Under the pieces are notes generated by a model. It did no database searches and was not told the origin of the DNA. It saw only the letters and a list, made by a program, of their open reading frames with translations. DNA of 64,000 bases. It comes from Nocardioides flavescens. GTDB lineage: Bacteria > Actinomycetota > Actinomycetes > Propionibacteriales > Nocardioidaceae. Where the stretch lies: the NCBI RefSeq assembly GCF_009823805.1, contig NZ_WUEK01000001.1, forward strand, positions 18,627-82,626, written 5' to 3'. The translations under genes were made by a program, and so were the position numbers. Below, one piece after another: positions 51,496 to 61,460 of the stretch; the stretch's first letter is position 1; each line of letters begins with the position of its first letter.

Positions 51496-53277
51496 TCAGG
51501 CGCGGACGACCCGCACGACGTGGTCGACGACGTGCTCGGCGGCGACCTCCTCGCGCTCGCCCGTACGCCGGTCGCGGACCTCGACGGTGCCCTCGGCGAG
51601 GTTGCGGCCGACGACGACGATGGTGGGGACACCGATGATCTCGGCGTCCTTGAACTTCACGCCCGGGCTGACCTTCGGACGGTCGTCGTAGAGCACCTCG
51701 ACGCCCTGGGCGTGCAGCTCGGTGGCGATCCGCTCGGCGGCGGCGAAGACCGCCTCGTCCTTGCCGGTCGCGACCAGGTGCACGTCGGCAGGCGCGACGT
51801 GGCGCGGCCAGCACAGCCCCTGCTCGTCGAGCGTGCCCTCCGCGATCGCGGCGACGGCGCGGGAGGGGCCGATGCCGTAGGAGCCCATGGTGACGGTGAC
51901 GAGCTTGCCGTTCTCGTCGAGCACCTTGAGGTCCAAGGCGTCGGCGAACTTGCGGCCGAGCTGGAAGATGTGGCCCATCTCGATGCCCCGGGCACTCTCG
52001 AGCACTCCCCCGTCGCTCGCGCCGCACACCGGGCAGGGGTCGCCGTCGCGCACCTCGCCGACGTCGATCGTGCCGTCGCCGGTGAAGTCGCGACCGGCGA
52101 CGAGGTCGAGCACGTGGGAGCCGTGGACGTCGGCACCGGTCACCCAGCGGGTGCCCTCGACGACACGGGGGTCGAGCAGGTAGCGGACGCCGGCGGGCTT
52201 GTCCTCGCCGAGCGCGCCGGGGCCGATGTAGCCCTTGGTCAGCGTGGGGCGGGCCGCGAACTCCGCCTCGGTGAGCGGCTCGAAGACCACGCCCTCGCCG
52301 AGCTCGGCCTCCAACCGCTTGGTGTCGACCTCGCGGTCGCCGGGCAGGCCGACCGCGACCGCCTCGGTGCGGCCGTCGGGGTGGCGCACCGAGAAGACGA
52401 CGTTCTTGAGGGTGTCGGCGGCGGTCCAGGCGCGCCCGTCGGAGCGGGGGTAGGCCTCGTCGAGGTGGGCGACCAGCGTGTCGATGGTGGGGGTGTCGGG
52501 CGTCTGCTCGGCGTGCGCGGCCGGCAGCCCGTCGTACGACGCGGGCGCGGGCGCGGGGGTGTCGACGGCCTCGACGTTGGCGGCGTAGTCGCAGCGCGAG
52601 CAGCGGACGTAGGTGTCCTCGCCGACGGCCAGCCTGGCGAGGAACTCCTCGGACTTCGACCCGCCCATCGCGCCGGCCTGGGCCTTGACGATGACGTACT
52701 CGAAGCCGAGCTTGTCGAAGATGCGGATGTAGGCGTCGCGGTGCTTCTCGTAGCTCGCCTGCAGCCCCGCGTCGTCGACGTCGAAGGAGTAGGAGTCCTT
52801 CATGACGAACTCGCGCCCGCGCAGCACGCCCGCGCGGGGACGTGCCTCGTCGCGGTACTTCGTCTGGATCTGGTAGATCGAGAGCGGCAGGTCCTTGTAG
52901 GAGGAGTAGAGGTCCTTCACCACGAGGGTGAACATCTCCTCGTGCGTGGGGCCGAGCAGGTAGTCGTCGCCCTTGCGGTCCTTGAGCCGGAAGATGCCGT
53001 CGCCGTACTCGGTCCAGCGACCGGAGGCGTCGTAGGGCGCGCGGGGCAGCAGCGCGGGGAACAGCAGCTCCTGCGCGCCGATCGCGTCCATCTCGTCACG
53101 GATGATCTGCTCCACCTTGCGCAGCACGCGCAGACCGAGCGGGAGCCAGGTGTAGATGCCGGGGGCGGAGCGTCGGATGTAGCCCGCGCGCACCAGCAGC
53201 TTGTGGCTCGGGACCTCGGCGTCCGCGGGGTCGTCGCGCAGCGTGCGCACGAACAGGGTCGACATCCGCAGGATCAT
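51496..53277 (-). CDS. proS: Prolyl-tRNA synthetase, bacterial type
   Basis: 593 residues. Class II synthetase motif 1 is near [20 protein letters not shown]. Motif 2 has [20 protein letters not shown] followed by [11 protein letters not shown]. The editing (INS) domain lies between about 220 and 400 ([20 protein letters not shown]). Motif 3 is near [17 protein letters not shown]. The anticodon-binding domain closes the protein ([20 protein letters not shown]). Start ATG at 53277 gives the usual [12 protein letters not shown] at 53265 is an alternative. Confidence 0.96.
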   Translation of the reverse strand: MILRMSTLFVRTLRDDPADAEVPSHKLLVRAGYIRRSAPGIYTWLPLGLRVLRKVEQIIRDEMDAIGAQELLFPALLPRAPYDASGRWTEYGDGIFRLKDRKGDDYLLGPTHEEMFTLVVKDLYSSYKDLPLSIYQIQTKYRDEARPRAGVLRGREFVMKDSYSFDVDDAGLQASYEKHRDAYIRIFDKLGFEYVIVKAQAGAMGGSKSEEFLARLAVGEDTYVRCSRCDYAANVEAVDTPAPAPASYDGLPAAHAEQTPDTPTIDTLVAHLDEAYPRSDGRAWTAADTLKNVVFSVRHPDGRTEAVAVGLPGDREVDTKRLEAELGEGVVFEPLTEAEFAARPTLTKGYIGPGALGEDKPAGVRYLLDPRVVEGTRWVTGADVHGSHVLDLVAGRDFTGDGTIDVGEVRDGDPCPVCGASDGGVLESARGIEMGHIFQLGRKFADALDLKVLDENGKLVTVTMGSYGIGPSRAVAAIAEGTLDEQGLCWPRHVAPADVHLVATGKDEAVFAAAERIATELHAQGVEVLYDDRPKVSPGVKFKDAEIIGVPTIVVVGRNLAEGTVEVRDRRTGEREEVAAEHVVDHVVRVVRA

Positions 53278-53598
53278 GCGAGCAGCCTAGGGCGCGTCGA
53301 TCAGTCCCACGCAGTCGCCCGCGCGGCGTCGCATCGGACCTGGACGGCGTTGTCGTCGCCCGCCGTGACTCCGCCACGGCGGGCTCCTCCGCCTTGCCAG
53401 CTCCGCGCGACCCCACGCCTGCTCCCACGGGGACTGACCGACACACCCTGGGCGTGCGGTCGGGGCGCCTCGACGCGGTTTCCCGGTCCGTCGCGTGCCG
53501 CGACGCAACCGTACGCCGCCCGCGCGCGTCTCCCCTGCACCATCCGCGCCGCGGTGCTCGTCGCACCCGTGGCCGGCCCCACCTCAGAAGGACCCCCG
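53278..53598. other. Divergent gap between proS and the propeller-like gene
   Basis: 321 bases with no convincing gene on either strand. One clear hairpin, CCCGCCGTG/CACGGCGGG with a short loop, lies near 53357-53385, in the likely proS leader or promoter region. No other structure was recognised. Confidence 0.5.
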
Positions 53599-54609
53599 AT
53601 GCGCCGCTTCTCCCCCGCCCGTCTCGTCCCTGCGGCCGCCCTCAGCGCGGCTGCACTGCTGATCGCCTCGACGTCCGCGCTGGCCGCCGCACCCACGACC
53701 GTCGACCCGAAGACGCTGCCCGAGGGCCCGGCGCCCGCCGTGGCCCACCTCGAGGGGCAGCGGCTCAACGTGCTCGTCGACGGCGCCCTGCGGGTGCCGC
53801 TGCGGGCCCAGGCCGTCCTGCTGCTCGGCGAGTCCGGCACGGGCCACGTCGTCGGGCTGTCCAAGCGGACCGGGGCGACCTCGCTGGTGCGCGTCGAGGC
53901 CGACGGCTCGAAGCTGGAGCTGAGCGACGGCGACCCGTGGAGCTCGGTGCTGTCCTCCGACGGCACCCGGGTCGTGTCGTACGAGTGGAAGCGCGGACGC
54001 AGCGTCCTCAGCGTCCTCGACGCGACCACCGGAGCGGTGACCGCCCGCCGGGTCTTCCGCAGCTTCGTCACCCCGCTCGACGTGACGGGCGACCGGGTCG
54101 TGCTCGGCGGCTGGGACCGCAGGACCCGGGGCACCCTCGCCTGGGACCTCACCACCGGCGACCTCACGCGGCTCAGCGACCGGATCGCCTACCGCGCCGA
54201 CGCCCAGCACGACCTGCTCGTGTCCTACACACGCGACCCCTACGACGAGGGCTGCACCGTGGTCAGCCGCCTCAGCGACCCGGGCGCGAAGCTGTGGCGC
54301 TCGTGCGACAGCACCGTCTCCGACATCTCCACCGACGGCACGCACCTGGCGACGTACGACATCCTGAGCGACGGCATCGGCCCCAACCAGGTGCAGGTGC
54401 GCACCGTCACCGGCGCGGTCACCGGCACCTACCGGGTCGCGCACCGCGGCTACTTCGGTGCGCTGGAGTTCGAGGACGGCGACACGCTGCTCGCGGAGGC
54501 CTCGTCGCGCCGCGCCACCGCGACCGTGAGGTGCACCGACGCGGTGTGCGAGCGCGCGACGCCGGTCAGCCGCAACCCGATCTACCGGCTGACCCCGTCT
54601 GCCGGGTGA
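53599..54609 (+). CDS. Secreted beta-propeller-like protein
   Basis: 336 residues. A Sec signal peptide (RRFSPARLVPAAALSAAALL, cut after ALAA) shows export. The rest is beta-strand-rich with repeats of the form DGTRVVSYEWKRGRSVLSVL, GDRVVLGGWDRRTRGTLAWD and DGTHLATYDILSDG, like a WD40/TolB-type propeller. No catalytic residues are evident; Cys pairs (GCTV, RSCD, VRCTDAVCE) suggest disulfides. AGAAGGA precedes the ATG. It ends 13 bases before a convergent gene. Confidence 0.8.
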   Translation: MRRFSPARLVPAAALSAAALLIASTSALAAAPTTVDPKTLPEGPAPAVAHLEGQRLNVLVDGALRVPLRAQAVLLLGESGTGHVVGLSKRTGATSLVRVEADGSKLELSDGDPWSSVLSSDGTRVVSYEWKRGRSVLSVLDATTGAVTARRVFRSFVTPLDVTGDRVVLGGWDRRTRGTLAWDLTTGDLTRLSDRIAYRADAQHDLLVSYTRDPYDEGCTVVSRLSDPGAKLWRSCDSTVSDISTDGTHLATYDILSDGIGPNQVQVRTVTGAVTGTYRVAHRGYFGALEFEDGDTLLAEASSRRATATVRCTDAVCERATPVSRNPIYRLTPSAG

Positions 54610-54622
54610 GGGACGCCCGCCG

Positions 54623-55468
54623 TCAGAACATCACGGTCGAGAACCGTGCGGTCTCGACGAACCCGACCCGCTCGTAGGCGCGGCGGGCGGGGGTGTTCCA
54701 GTCGTTGACGTAGAGCGAGACGGTCGGGGCGATCTCGCGGCGCACGAGGTCGACCACGGCGGCCATCCCCGCGCTCGCGAGGCCCCGGCCGCGGTGCTCC
54801 GGGGGCACGAAGACGCCCTGGATCTGCGCGGCGTACGGCGAGGCGCAGGCGACCTCGGCCTTGAAGACCAGCTCGTCGCCCTCGAACTGCGCGAAGCTCC
54901 AGCCCCGGCTGATCAGCTGCTGGACGCGGGCGCGGTAGAGCTCGGCGCCGCCGCCGGCCTCCGGGGAGACCCCGACCTCCTCGGTGTACATCGCCACGCA
55001 CGCCGGGTAGAGCGCATCGAGATCGGCTCGCGTGGTGCGGCGTACGCCGGGGGCCGGCTCGACGAGCGGGTCGGTGTCGATCGCCAGGTGCGGCTGGCGC
55101 CAGCGGACCTCGCGGGGGCGGCCCCACATGTCGGCGACGACGTGCCAGAAGACCTCGACCGCGTCGTGCGGACCGACGATGGTCGAGACGGTGCGGCTGC
55201 GGGTGAGGGCGCGCTCGGCGAAGGCCCGCGCGTCGTCCGCGGTCGCCTGCACCGGCACCAGGTTGGCGCCGACGTGGCAGGCCGCGACCAGGTCTCCCCC
55301 GTCGAAGCGGCCCCACATCTCACCGCCCAGCCAACGCGGCTCGAGGTTGGTGGTGCGGGCCCGGTGGTCGACGAACACGTTGACGACCGGGTCGCGGTGC
55401 GCGAGCTCGAGGAACGCGTCGAGGTCGGGCGCGCCAAGGGGGCGGACGCCGTGACGCGTGGTGAGCAC
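54623..55468 (-). CDS. GNAT acetyltransferase with DUF4081 domain
   Basis: 281 residues. The N-terminal half (VNVFVDHRARTTNLEPRWLG) matches the DUF4081 type. The C-terminal GNAT fold has the acetyl-CoA loop QIQGVFVPPEHRGRGLASAG with RGRGLA, and YVNDWNTPARRAYERVGF, the conserved end. Such proteins sit near ispG in many actinobacteria; the acceptor substrate is unknown. Start GTG at 55468. It is divergent from the gene at 55,709 across a repeat-bearing gap. Confidence 0.88.
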   Translation of the reverse strand: MLTTRHGVRPLGAPDLDAFLELAHRDPVVNVFVDHRARTTNLEPRWLGGEMWGRFDGGDLVAACHVGANLVPVQATADDARAFAERALTRSRTVSTIVGPHDAVEVFWHVVADMWGRPREVRWRQPHLAIDTDPLVEPAPGVRRTTRADLDALYPACVAMYTEEVGVSPEAGGGAELYRARVQQLISRGWSFAQFEGDELVFKAEVACASPYAAQIQGVFVPPEHRGRGLASAGMAAVVDLVRREIAPTVSLYVNDWNTPARRAYERVGFVETARFSTVMF

Positions 55469-55553
55469 GGGTCGAGCCTATGCCGATCGGCCCGCACCAG
55501 CACCACGGCTCGTCCGTCGGGCCTGCTCGCTCCCCCTGCCCGCGTCGTCGCGA

Positions 55554-55677
55554 ACACCCCAGAACGTCCGGAATCCCAGCAGATGCTGGGATCGCGACAC
55601 CGGCGCCGGGCCACTTCCTGACGTTCTGGGGTGTTGCAACGCCCCAGAACGTTGGCGATCCCAGCAGATGCTGGGAT
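55554..55677. repeat. CCCCAGAACGT and ATCCCAGCA palindrome repeats
   Basis: ACACCCCAGAACGT (55554-55567) pairs perfectly with ACGTTCTGGGGTGT (55621-55634). Within and after it the palindrome ATCCCAGCA-GA-TGCTGGGAT occurs twice (55573-55592 and 55658-55677), each preceded by CCCAGAACGT. The CCCCAGAACGT part is shared with the 47.0-kb element. No gene is seen in the 240-base gap. Confidence 0.85.
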
Positions 55678-55708
55678 TCCGCCGCCACCGCCCCCGTAGG
55701 GTCCCAGG

Positions 55709-56821
55709 ATGCGCTGGTCGGCCTCCGCCCCCGTGACGTGGCCCGCGGACCACCGGTGGCAGCGGCTGCGCGAGGAGCTCGTCGACCGGGCCGCGGCGGG
55801 GATGCGGGTCGAGCCCGACGGCACGGTGCGCATGGACGGCGCCGGTCCGGGTGACCCCGAGGTCAGGCTGGCCGCGGGCACCCACCTCCAACCGGGGGCG
55901 GACTACCGGATCGCCCCCGAGCTCACCACCGGCCTCGTGCGCGGCTGGGTCGGCGCCGTCGCCGGGGTGGGTCGCACCGCGGGCATCGAATGGGCGCCGT
56001 ACGCCGAGCCGGGCCGGGCGCACGTGGAGCTGCAGGGGCTCGACCGGCTGGTCGAGGCCCGCTTCGCCAGCGACCTGGCGGTCCTGCGTGGGCGTGGCCG
56101 GTTCGCCCCCGGCGAGTCGGAGGCGCTGGACCTCGAGGTGGAGGTGCCGTGGCTGCGGGTCGAGCTGCGGGCCGGCGTACGCGCGGGAGAGCTGACGGTC
56201 TCGCTGCGGGTGCGCGGTCTCGGTGCGTGGTGGCCGACGCTGGCGCCCCTGATGCTGGCCGGTCGAGCGAGCTTCCAGCGCGAGCTCGAGACCGCCGTCC
56301 TCGAACTGGCCGAGACGCTCACGACGTTCGCGACGACGGGCGACCTCGCCATCCCTGCTGTCGAGTCGCTCGAGGACGTGCAGCGCCGACACGAACGCGA
56401 GCTCCGCGGCGGGCTCTCGGAACTGGCGAGGCGCCAGCGCACCGTGCGCGACCGTCTGTCGATCCTGCCCTGGTGGCGACGTACGCCGGCCAGGTGGCGA
56501 GCGGAGGTCGCGGGCCTCCCGACGCCGACCTGGCCCGCCGGGGCCCTGCTGTGGCCGCCGACCTGGGTCGAGGTGGAGCAGGAACTCACCGCGAGGGTGC
56601 TGCGCGGCCTGCCGTGGCGTCGCGACGACCTGCTCGAGAAGCGCGTCGCGGCCTTCGCCGACGAGTTGGTGGCCACGCGGCTGGCGGCCGACGCCGACTC
56701 CCGCCGCGCGGCCGATGCCGCCCGCGCCGAGCCGTGGCTCACCGACGAGGCGCTCGACCTGTCGTGGCTCGCGACCCCGACGAGACTGCTCGCCGAGGCT
56801 CGGGGCGTCAGCTCACCGTGA
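55709..56821 (+). CDS. Unrecognised soluble protein
   Basis: 370 residues, no family recognised. No signal peptide or membrane helix. The first two thirds look like beta-strand-rich sequence ([40 protein letters not shown]). The last third is helical and charged ([20 protein letters not shown]), with a Trp-rich stretch [20 protein letters not shown]. Codon use matches its neighbours, so it is probably a real gene. It overlaps the 3' end of the convergent ispG by 14 bases. Confidence 0.75.
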   Translation: MRWSASAPVTWPADHRWQRLREELVDRAAAGMRVEPDGTVRMDGAGPGDPEVRLAAGTHLQPGADYRIAPELTTGLVRGWVGAVAGVGRTAGIEWAPYAEPGRAHVELQGLDRLVEARFASDLAVLRGRGRFAPGESEALDLEVEVPWLRVELRAGVRAGELTVSLRVRGLGAWWPTLAPLMLAGRASFQRELETAVLELAETLTTFATTGDLAIPAVESLEDVQRRHERELRGGLSELARRQRTVRDRLSILPWWRRTPARWRAEVAGLPTPTWPAGALLWPPTWVEVEQELTARVLRGLPWRRDDLLEKRVAAFADELVATRLAADADSRRAADAARAEPWLTDEALDLSWLATPTRLLAEARGVSSP

Positions 56822-57959
56822 CGGTGGCGCCCTCGCCGTCGACGGCCTCCATGCCCTCTGCGATGCGCATGGCCTCCTCGATGAGGGTCTCCACGATCTG
56901 CGACTCGGGGACGGTCTTGATGACCTCGCCCTTGACGAAGATCTGACCCTTGCCGTTGCCGGAGGCGACGCCGAGGTCGGCCTCGCGAGCCTCACCCGGG
57001 CCGTTGACGACGCAGCCCATCACGGCGACGCGCAGCGGGACCTCGAGGCCGTCGAGGCCCGCGGTCACCTGCTCGGCGAGGGTGTAGACGTCGACCTGGG
57101 CACGACCGCACGAGGGGCAGGAGACGATCTCGAGGCGGCGCGGGCGCAGGTTGAGCGACTCGAGGATCTGCAGACCGACCTTGACCTCCTCGACCGGGGG
57201 GGCCGACAGCGAGACCCGGATCGTGTCGCCGATGCCCTGGGAGAGCAGGGCGCCGAAGGCCGTCGCCGACTTGATCGTGCCCTGGAACGCCGGCCCCGCC
57301 TCGGTCACGCCGAGGTGCAGCGGCCAGTCACCCGCCGCGGCGAGGAGCTCGTAGGCGCGGACCATGACGACCGGGTCGTTGTGCTTGACCGAGATCTTGA
57401 AGTCGTGGAAGTCGTGCTCCTCGAAGAGCGAGGCCTCCCAGACCGCCGACTCGACGAGCGCCTCGGGCGTGGCCTTCCCGTACTTGTCCAGGATCCGCTT
57501 GTCGAGCGAGCCGGCGTTGACGCCGATGCGGATGGACGTGCCGTGGTCCTTGGCGGCCTTGGCGATCTCCTTGACCTGGTCGTCGAACTTGCGGATGTTG
57601 CCGGGGTTGACCCGGACGGCCGCGCAGCCCGCCTCGATGGCGGCGAAGACGTACTTCGGCTGGAAGTGGATGTCGGCGATCACCGGGATCTGCGAGTGCT
57701 GCGCGATCTGAGGCAGCGCGTCGGCGTCGTCCTGCGAGGGGCACGCCACCCGCACGATGTCGCAGCCGGACGCGGTGAGCTCCGCGATCTGCTGCAGCGT
57801 GGTGTTGACGTCAGAGGTGAGCGTCGTGGTCATCGACTGCACCGAGATCGGCGACTCGCTGCCGACCCCCACCTTGCCCACCTTGATCTGGCGGGTGGGG
57901 CGCCGCGGCGCCAGGGTCGGAGGCGGCGCTGCGGGCATCCCCAGGTCGATCGAGGTCAT
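56808..57959 (-). CDS. ispG: 4-hydroxy-3-methylbut-2-enyl diphosphate synthase IspG
   Basis: 383 residues. IspG (GcpE) makes HMBPP in the MEP isoprenoid pathway using a [4Fe-4S] cluster. The cluster Cys are in [16 protein letters not shown] and [20 protein letters not shown]. The TIM barrel begins [20 protein letters not shown] and contains [20 protein letters not shown] and [20 protein letters not shown]. It lies downstream of dxr and rseP on the same strand, the usual actinobacterial order, with an unknown gene inserted. Confidence 0.97.
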   Translation of the reverse strand: MTSIDLGMPAAPPPTLAPRRPTRQIKVGKVGVGSESPISVQSMTTTLTSDVNTTLQQIAELTASGCDIVRVACPSQDDADALPQIAQHSQIPVIADIHFQPKYVFAAIEAGCAAVRVNPGNIRKFDDQVKEIAKAAKDHGTSIRIGVNAGSLDKRILDKYGKATPEALVESAVWEASLFEEHDFHDFKISVKHNDPVVMVRAYELLAAAGDWPLHLGVTEAGPAFQGTIKSATAFGALLSQGIGDTIRVSLSAPPVEEVKVGLQILESLNLRPRRLEIVSCPSCGRAQVDVYTLAEQVTAGLDGLEVPLRVAVMGCVVNGPGEAREADLGVASGNGKGQIFVKGEVIKTVPESQIVETLIEEAMRIAEGMEAVDGEGATVTVS

Positions 57960-58037
57960 GCCTCCAGCGTACTGAGCCGCACCGACTCCTCCCCCATCCT
58001 CCGCGCCCCCGGGGCTGACCGCGGCGCGCGGCGGGCC

Positions 58038-58631
58038 TCACGCGCGCACGTCGACCTGGAACCCCCGCTGCATCCCGCTCTGCAGGCTCGAGGCGAGCGT
58101 CGACAGGTCCACGTCGTGCGCCGCGAGCAGGTCGGCCAGGCTCGTGCCCGAGCGCAGCTCCTCGAGCACGTCCTCGCCGTCCATCTCCAGCAGGGAGCCG
58201 ACCACCTCGAGGGTGCTCTCCTGGGTCGAGGTCAGCGAGCCGGTCAGCGCACCGGTGGGCGGCGGTCCGGGCGGCCGACCGCCACCCGGGCCACCGGGTC
58301 CACCGGGGCCGGCTGTCCCGGTCTGCTGAGCGATCTGCGTCACGATCTCGCGCAGGTCGGGTGAGGACCTCAGCTCCTCGGGCGCGCCGTCCTCGAGCGC
58401 TTGCAGCAGGTCCTCGCCGGAGACGCCGGCCTCGGTGGCGACGTCCATCAGGCTGGTGCCGCCCGCGACCTTCGCGGCGAGCTCCTCGGCGGACTGCCCG
58501 AGCAGCTCGGACACCGCCTGGAAGTGACCCGCGGGCTGCCGGCGGCTCGCCGCGGAGGCCGAGGCACCCGAGAGGCCGGACAGGCTGGACAGGGACGAGG
58601 AGCTCTGGCTCCCCACGCAGTTGATCGTCAT
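58038..58631 (-). CDS. Unknown protein with two internal repeats
   Basis: 197 residues from ATG 58631; an in-frame GTG at 58685 would add 18. After a Ser-rich start, two similar blocks appear: LLGQSAEELAAKVAGGTSLM with DVATEAGVSGEDLLQAL, and LLEMDGEDVLEELRSGTSLA with DLLAAHDVDLSTLASSL. They are joined by a Pro/Gly-rich linker (GGPGGPGGGRPPGPPPTG). Similar short helical repeats occur in many unknown actinobacterial proteins. No signal peptide. GTG 58685 lies inside the upstream CCTGTGAG array, so ATG 58631 is favoured. Confidence 0.7.
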   Translation of the reverse strand: MTINCVGSQSSSSLSSLSGLSGASASAASRRQPAGHFQAVSELLGQSAEELAAKVAGGTSLMDVATEAGVSGEDLLQALEDGAPEELRSSPDLREIVTQIAQQTGTAGPGGPGGPGGGRPPGPPPTGALTGSLTSTQESTLEVVGSLLEMDGEDVLEELRSGTSLADLLAAHDVDLSTLASSLQSGMQRGFQVDVRA

Positions 58632-58679
58632 GACCCGGCCATCGGTCGCGACGGCATCGGCCTGAGCACCCGGTGCCGC

Positions 58680-58750
58680 ACTCACAGGTAGGGCCTGGTT
58701 CTCACAGGTGGACGGTCGGACTCACAGGCTCCTGCCAGCCACTCACAGGC
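58680..58750 (-). promoter_or_regulatory. Four CCTGTGAG direct repeats
   Basis: CTCACAGG on the plus strand (CCTGTGAG on the minus) occurs at 58681, 58701, 58721 and 58742, spaced 20, 20 and 21 bases, close to two helical turns. The array lies just upstream of the 58.0-kb gene. Regular spacing on one face of the helix suggests cooperative binding of a regulator such as an OmpR/PhoB-family protein. Confidence 0.7.
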
Positions 58751-58780
58751 GCAAGGTCTTGACGACTGGGCCGCCGGGGG

Positions 58781-60139
58781 TCAGGAGCCGTAGATGCTCA
58801 GCGGCACGACCAGGTCGCCGACGATGAGGACGACGCTCATCGCGAGCATCGCGGTCGCGACGACGTACGCGACCGGCAGCAGCTTCGCGGCGTCGACGTG
58901 GCCCGGGTCCGGGCGTCCGCGCAGCCGCGCCGCGCCGCGGCGTACGGCCTCCCACAGCGCGCTGGCGATGTGGCCGCCGTCGAGGGGCAGCAGCGGGATG
59001 AAGTTGAAGGCGCCGATGAAGAAGTTGAAGCCCGCGACGAGCAGCAGCAGGATCGCGATCTTGGCGTCCTGCGGGATGAGGTCGGTCGACGCGGTCTCAC
59101 CGGCGAGCCGGCCGCCGCCGACGATGCTGACGGGGCTGTCGGGGTCGCGCTCCTGGAGGCCGAGGATCGCCTTGCCGACGCCCCAGACCCGCGACGGGAG
59201 GTAGATCAGCGCCTCGACGGTCTGCTCGGCGGTCTCGCCCATCTGCACGAGCGTGTAGAGCGGTCCGCCGGTCGCCCGCACGGTCTGCGGGGTGACGCCG
59301 AGGAACCCGACCTCGCGCAGCGTCTGGTCGGTCGCGGAGTCGGGTCGCAGCTCGACCGTGGTGCTGGTCGTGCCGCTCAGCTCCTGCCCGTCGCGCTCGT
59401 AGCCGATGACGGCCTGGCCGTCGGCGTTGTCGCGGATGAGCGAGCGCAGCTGGTCCCAGCCGGTGACGGCGGTGCCGTTGAACGACGTGATGGTGTCGCC
59501 GGGTCGCAGGCCCGCCTCGGCGGCCGGGCTCTCGGGGTCGCTCGCCGTGCAGTCGGTGCGCTGCTCGGAGGCCGGGATCACGCACTGCGAGACCGAGGAC
59601 AGCACCGGGCGCCCCTCGGCGGGCCCGACGTCGTTGGGGTTGCCGTAGGTGCCGAAGACGCCCCAGAACAGGAAGAAGGCGATCGCGATGTTGACCGACG
59701 GACCGCCGGCCATGACGACGACCTTCTTCCACCACGGCATCTTGTAGAACAGCCGCTCGGAGTCCTCGGGGCCGATCAGCTCCCACTCCGCGGCGCGGGC
59801 GTCGGAGATGAGCTGGGTGAACATCCCGGTGTTGGACTTGCGCACCCGGGTGACCTGGTTGCCGTGCTCGTCGTAGGACACCTCGCCGAGCTGCTCGGCG
59901 CCGGGCGGCAGCATCCCGACGATCTTGACGTAACCGCCGAGCGGGATCGCCTTGATGCCGTACTCCGTCTCGCCGCGCCGCCGCGACCAGACCGTGGGGC
60001 CGAAACCGATGAAGTACTGCGTGACCTTCCCGCCGAACGCCTTCGCCGGGATCATGTGACCGAGCTCGTGGAGCCCGATCGAGACCAGGATCGCGACGAC
60101 GAACGCCACGACCCCGAGCACGTAGTAGACCGTGGTCAC
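58781..60139 (-). CDS. rseP: Site-2 zinc metalloprotease RseP/RasP (M50)
   Basis: 452 residues. The zinc motif HExxH is H24-E-L-G-H28 in [20 protein letters not shown], inside the first membrane helix. The third ligand motif is in [24 protein letters not shown] domain (about 190-290) contains [20 protein letters not shown]. Such proteases cut membrane-bound anti-sigma factors and signal-peptide remnants. The GTG at 60139 overlaps the dxr stop (GTGA), so the two are co-translated; the longer frame upstream is a shadow of dxr. Confidence 0.95.
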   Translation of the reverse strand: MTTVYYVLGVVAFVVAILVSIGLHELGHMIPAKAFGGKVTQYFIGFGPTVWSRRRGETEYGIKAIPLGGYVKIVGMLPPGAEQLGEVSYDEHGNQVTRVRKSNTGMFTQLISDARAAEWELIGPEDSERLFYKMPWWKKVVVMAGGPSVNIAIAFFLFWGVFGTYGNPNDVGPAEGRPVLSSVSQCVIPASEQRTDCTASDPESPAAEAGLRPGDTITSFNGTAVTGWDQLRSLIRDNADGQAVIGYERDGQELSGTTSTTVELRPDSATDQTLREVGFLGVTPQTVRATGGPLYTLVQMGETAEQTVEALIYLPSRVWGVGKAILGLQERDPDSPVSIVGGGRLAGETASTDLIPQDAKIAILLLLVAGFNFFIGAFNFIPLLPLDGGHIASALWEAVRRGAARLRGRPDPGHVDAAKLLPVAYVVATAMLAMSVVLIVGDLVVPLSIYGS

Positions 60140-61278
60140 TGCTGTTCTCCCCCTGTTGCCGCGTCCTGCGCGATGCCCGCAGCCTCGGACCGCGCCCACG
60201 CGTCGGCGGCGAGCACGTCCTCCACGGTCCTCGCCTCCGCGCCCACCGAGCGTACGTCGTGGCGCGCGAGCACCGCGGCGATCGTCGGCACGATCCGGGC
60301 GAACGGCAGCCTTCCCCGCCGGAACTCCTCGACACACACCTCGTTGGCGGCGTTGTAGACCGCGGGGGCCGTGCCTCCGGTGAGCGCGGCCCGCTTGGCC
60401 AGCTCCACCGCGGGGAACGCCTCGTCGTCGAGCGGGAAGAACTCCCACGTCTGCGGTCTGGTCCAGTCGACCGCGGGGGCCGTGCCGGGCACCCGGTCGG
60501 GCCAGGCGAGCCCCAGGGCGATCGGGATGAGCATCGTCGGCGGGCTGGCCTGGACCATCGTCGAGCCGTCGACGAACTCCACCATCGAGTGCACGACGCT
60601 CGTGGGGTGCACGACGACCTCGATCCGCTCGATCGGGACGCCGAAGAGCAGGTGCGCCTCGATGACCTCGAGCCCCTTGTTGACCAGCGTGGCGGAGTTG
60701 ATCGTCACGACCGGGCCCATGTCCCACGTAGGGTGGGCCAGTGCCTCGTCGACGGTCACGTCGGCGAGCTCGGTGGCCGTCCGGCCGCGGAAGGGCCCGC
60801 CGCTCGCGGTGAGGACGAGCTTGTGCACCTCCTCGGCGGAGCCGCCACGCAGGCACTGGGCGAGCGCACTGTGCTCGGAGTCGACCGGCACGATCTGGCC
60901 CGGGGCCGCCCGGCCGGTCACCAGCGGTCCGCCGACGATGAGCGACTCCTTGTTGGCCAGCGCCAGCACGTTGCCGGCGTCGAGCGCGGCGAGCGTCGGG
61001 CGCAGGCCGACGGCGCCGGTGATGCCGTTGAGCACCACGTCGCACGGCAGCGCCGCGGCCTCGGTCGAGGCCTCCTCGCCGAGCCCCGCGTAGAGACCCG
61101 GGTACGCCGCGCGCAGCTCGGCCGCCTGCTGCTCGAACAGCTCCGGGTTGCCCCCGCCCGCGGTGATCGCGACGACCCGGAACCGGTCCGGGTCGCGGCG
61201 CACGATCTCGAGGGCCTGGGTGCCTATGGAGCCGGTAGAGCCGAGGACGACGACATCTCTGCGCGCAGGTCTCACCAC
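60136..61278 (-). CDS. dxr: 1-deoxy-D-xylulose 5-phosphate reductoisomerase
   Basis: 380 residues. Dxr makes MEP, the committed step of the MEP isoprenoid pathway. NADPH-binding motif [20 protein letters not shown]. Metal and substrate residues lie in [34 protein letters not shown] and [20 protein letters not shown], and the C-terminal part has [23 protein letters not shown] at 61278 or 61275 are both possible. It heads the dxr-rseP-(58.0-kb gene)-ispG run. Confidence 0.97.
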   Translation of the reverse strand: MVRPARRDVVVLGSTGSIGTQALEIVRRDPDRFRVVAITAGGGNPELFEQQAAELRAAYPGLYAGLGEEASTEAAALPCDVVLNGITGAVGLRPTLAALDAGNVLALANKESLIVGGPLVTGRAAPGQIVPVDSEHSALAQCLRGGSAEEVHKLVLTASGGPFRGRTATELADVTVDEALAHPTWDMGPVVTINSATLVNKGLEVIEAHLLFGVPIERIEVVVHPTSVVHSMVEFVDGSTMVQASPPTMLIPIALGLAWPDRVPGTAPAVDWTRPQTWEFFPLDDEAFPAVELAKRAALTGGTAPAVYNAANEVCVEEFRRGRLPFARIVPTIAAVLARHDVRSVGAEARTVEDVLAADAWARSEAAGIAQDAATGGEQQ

Positions 61279-61460
61279 GTCGTCATCGTCCCACCGCAGC
61301 GCCTGACCGGCGCCGGCCCTCCACCCCGGGAGGTGAAAGTCGGCGGATCGTGAGGAGGTGTCTCAGCCGTCGTCGTCCCGACACGCAGGCGAAACAGTCC
61401 CGGGGTGGAGTGCGAGCACGGCTCCCGGTCGGGTGCCGCACCTCGTCGCGAAGGATCCCG

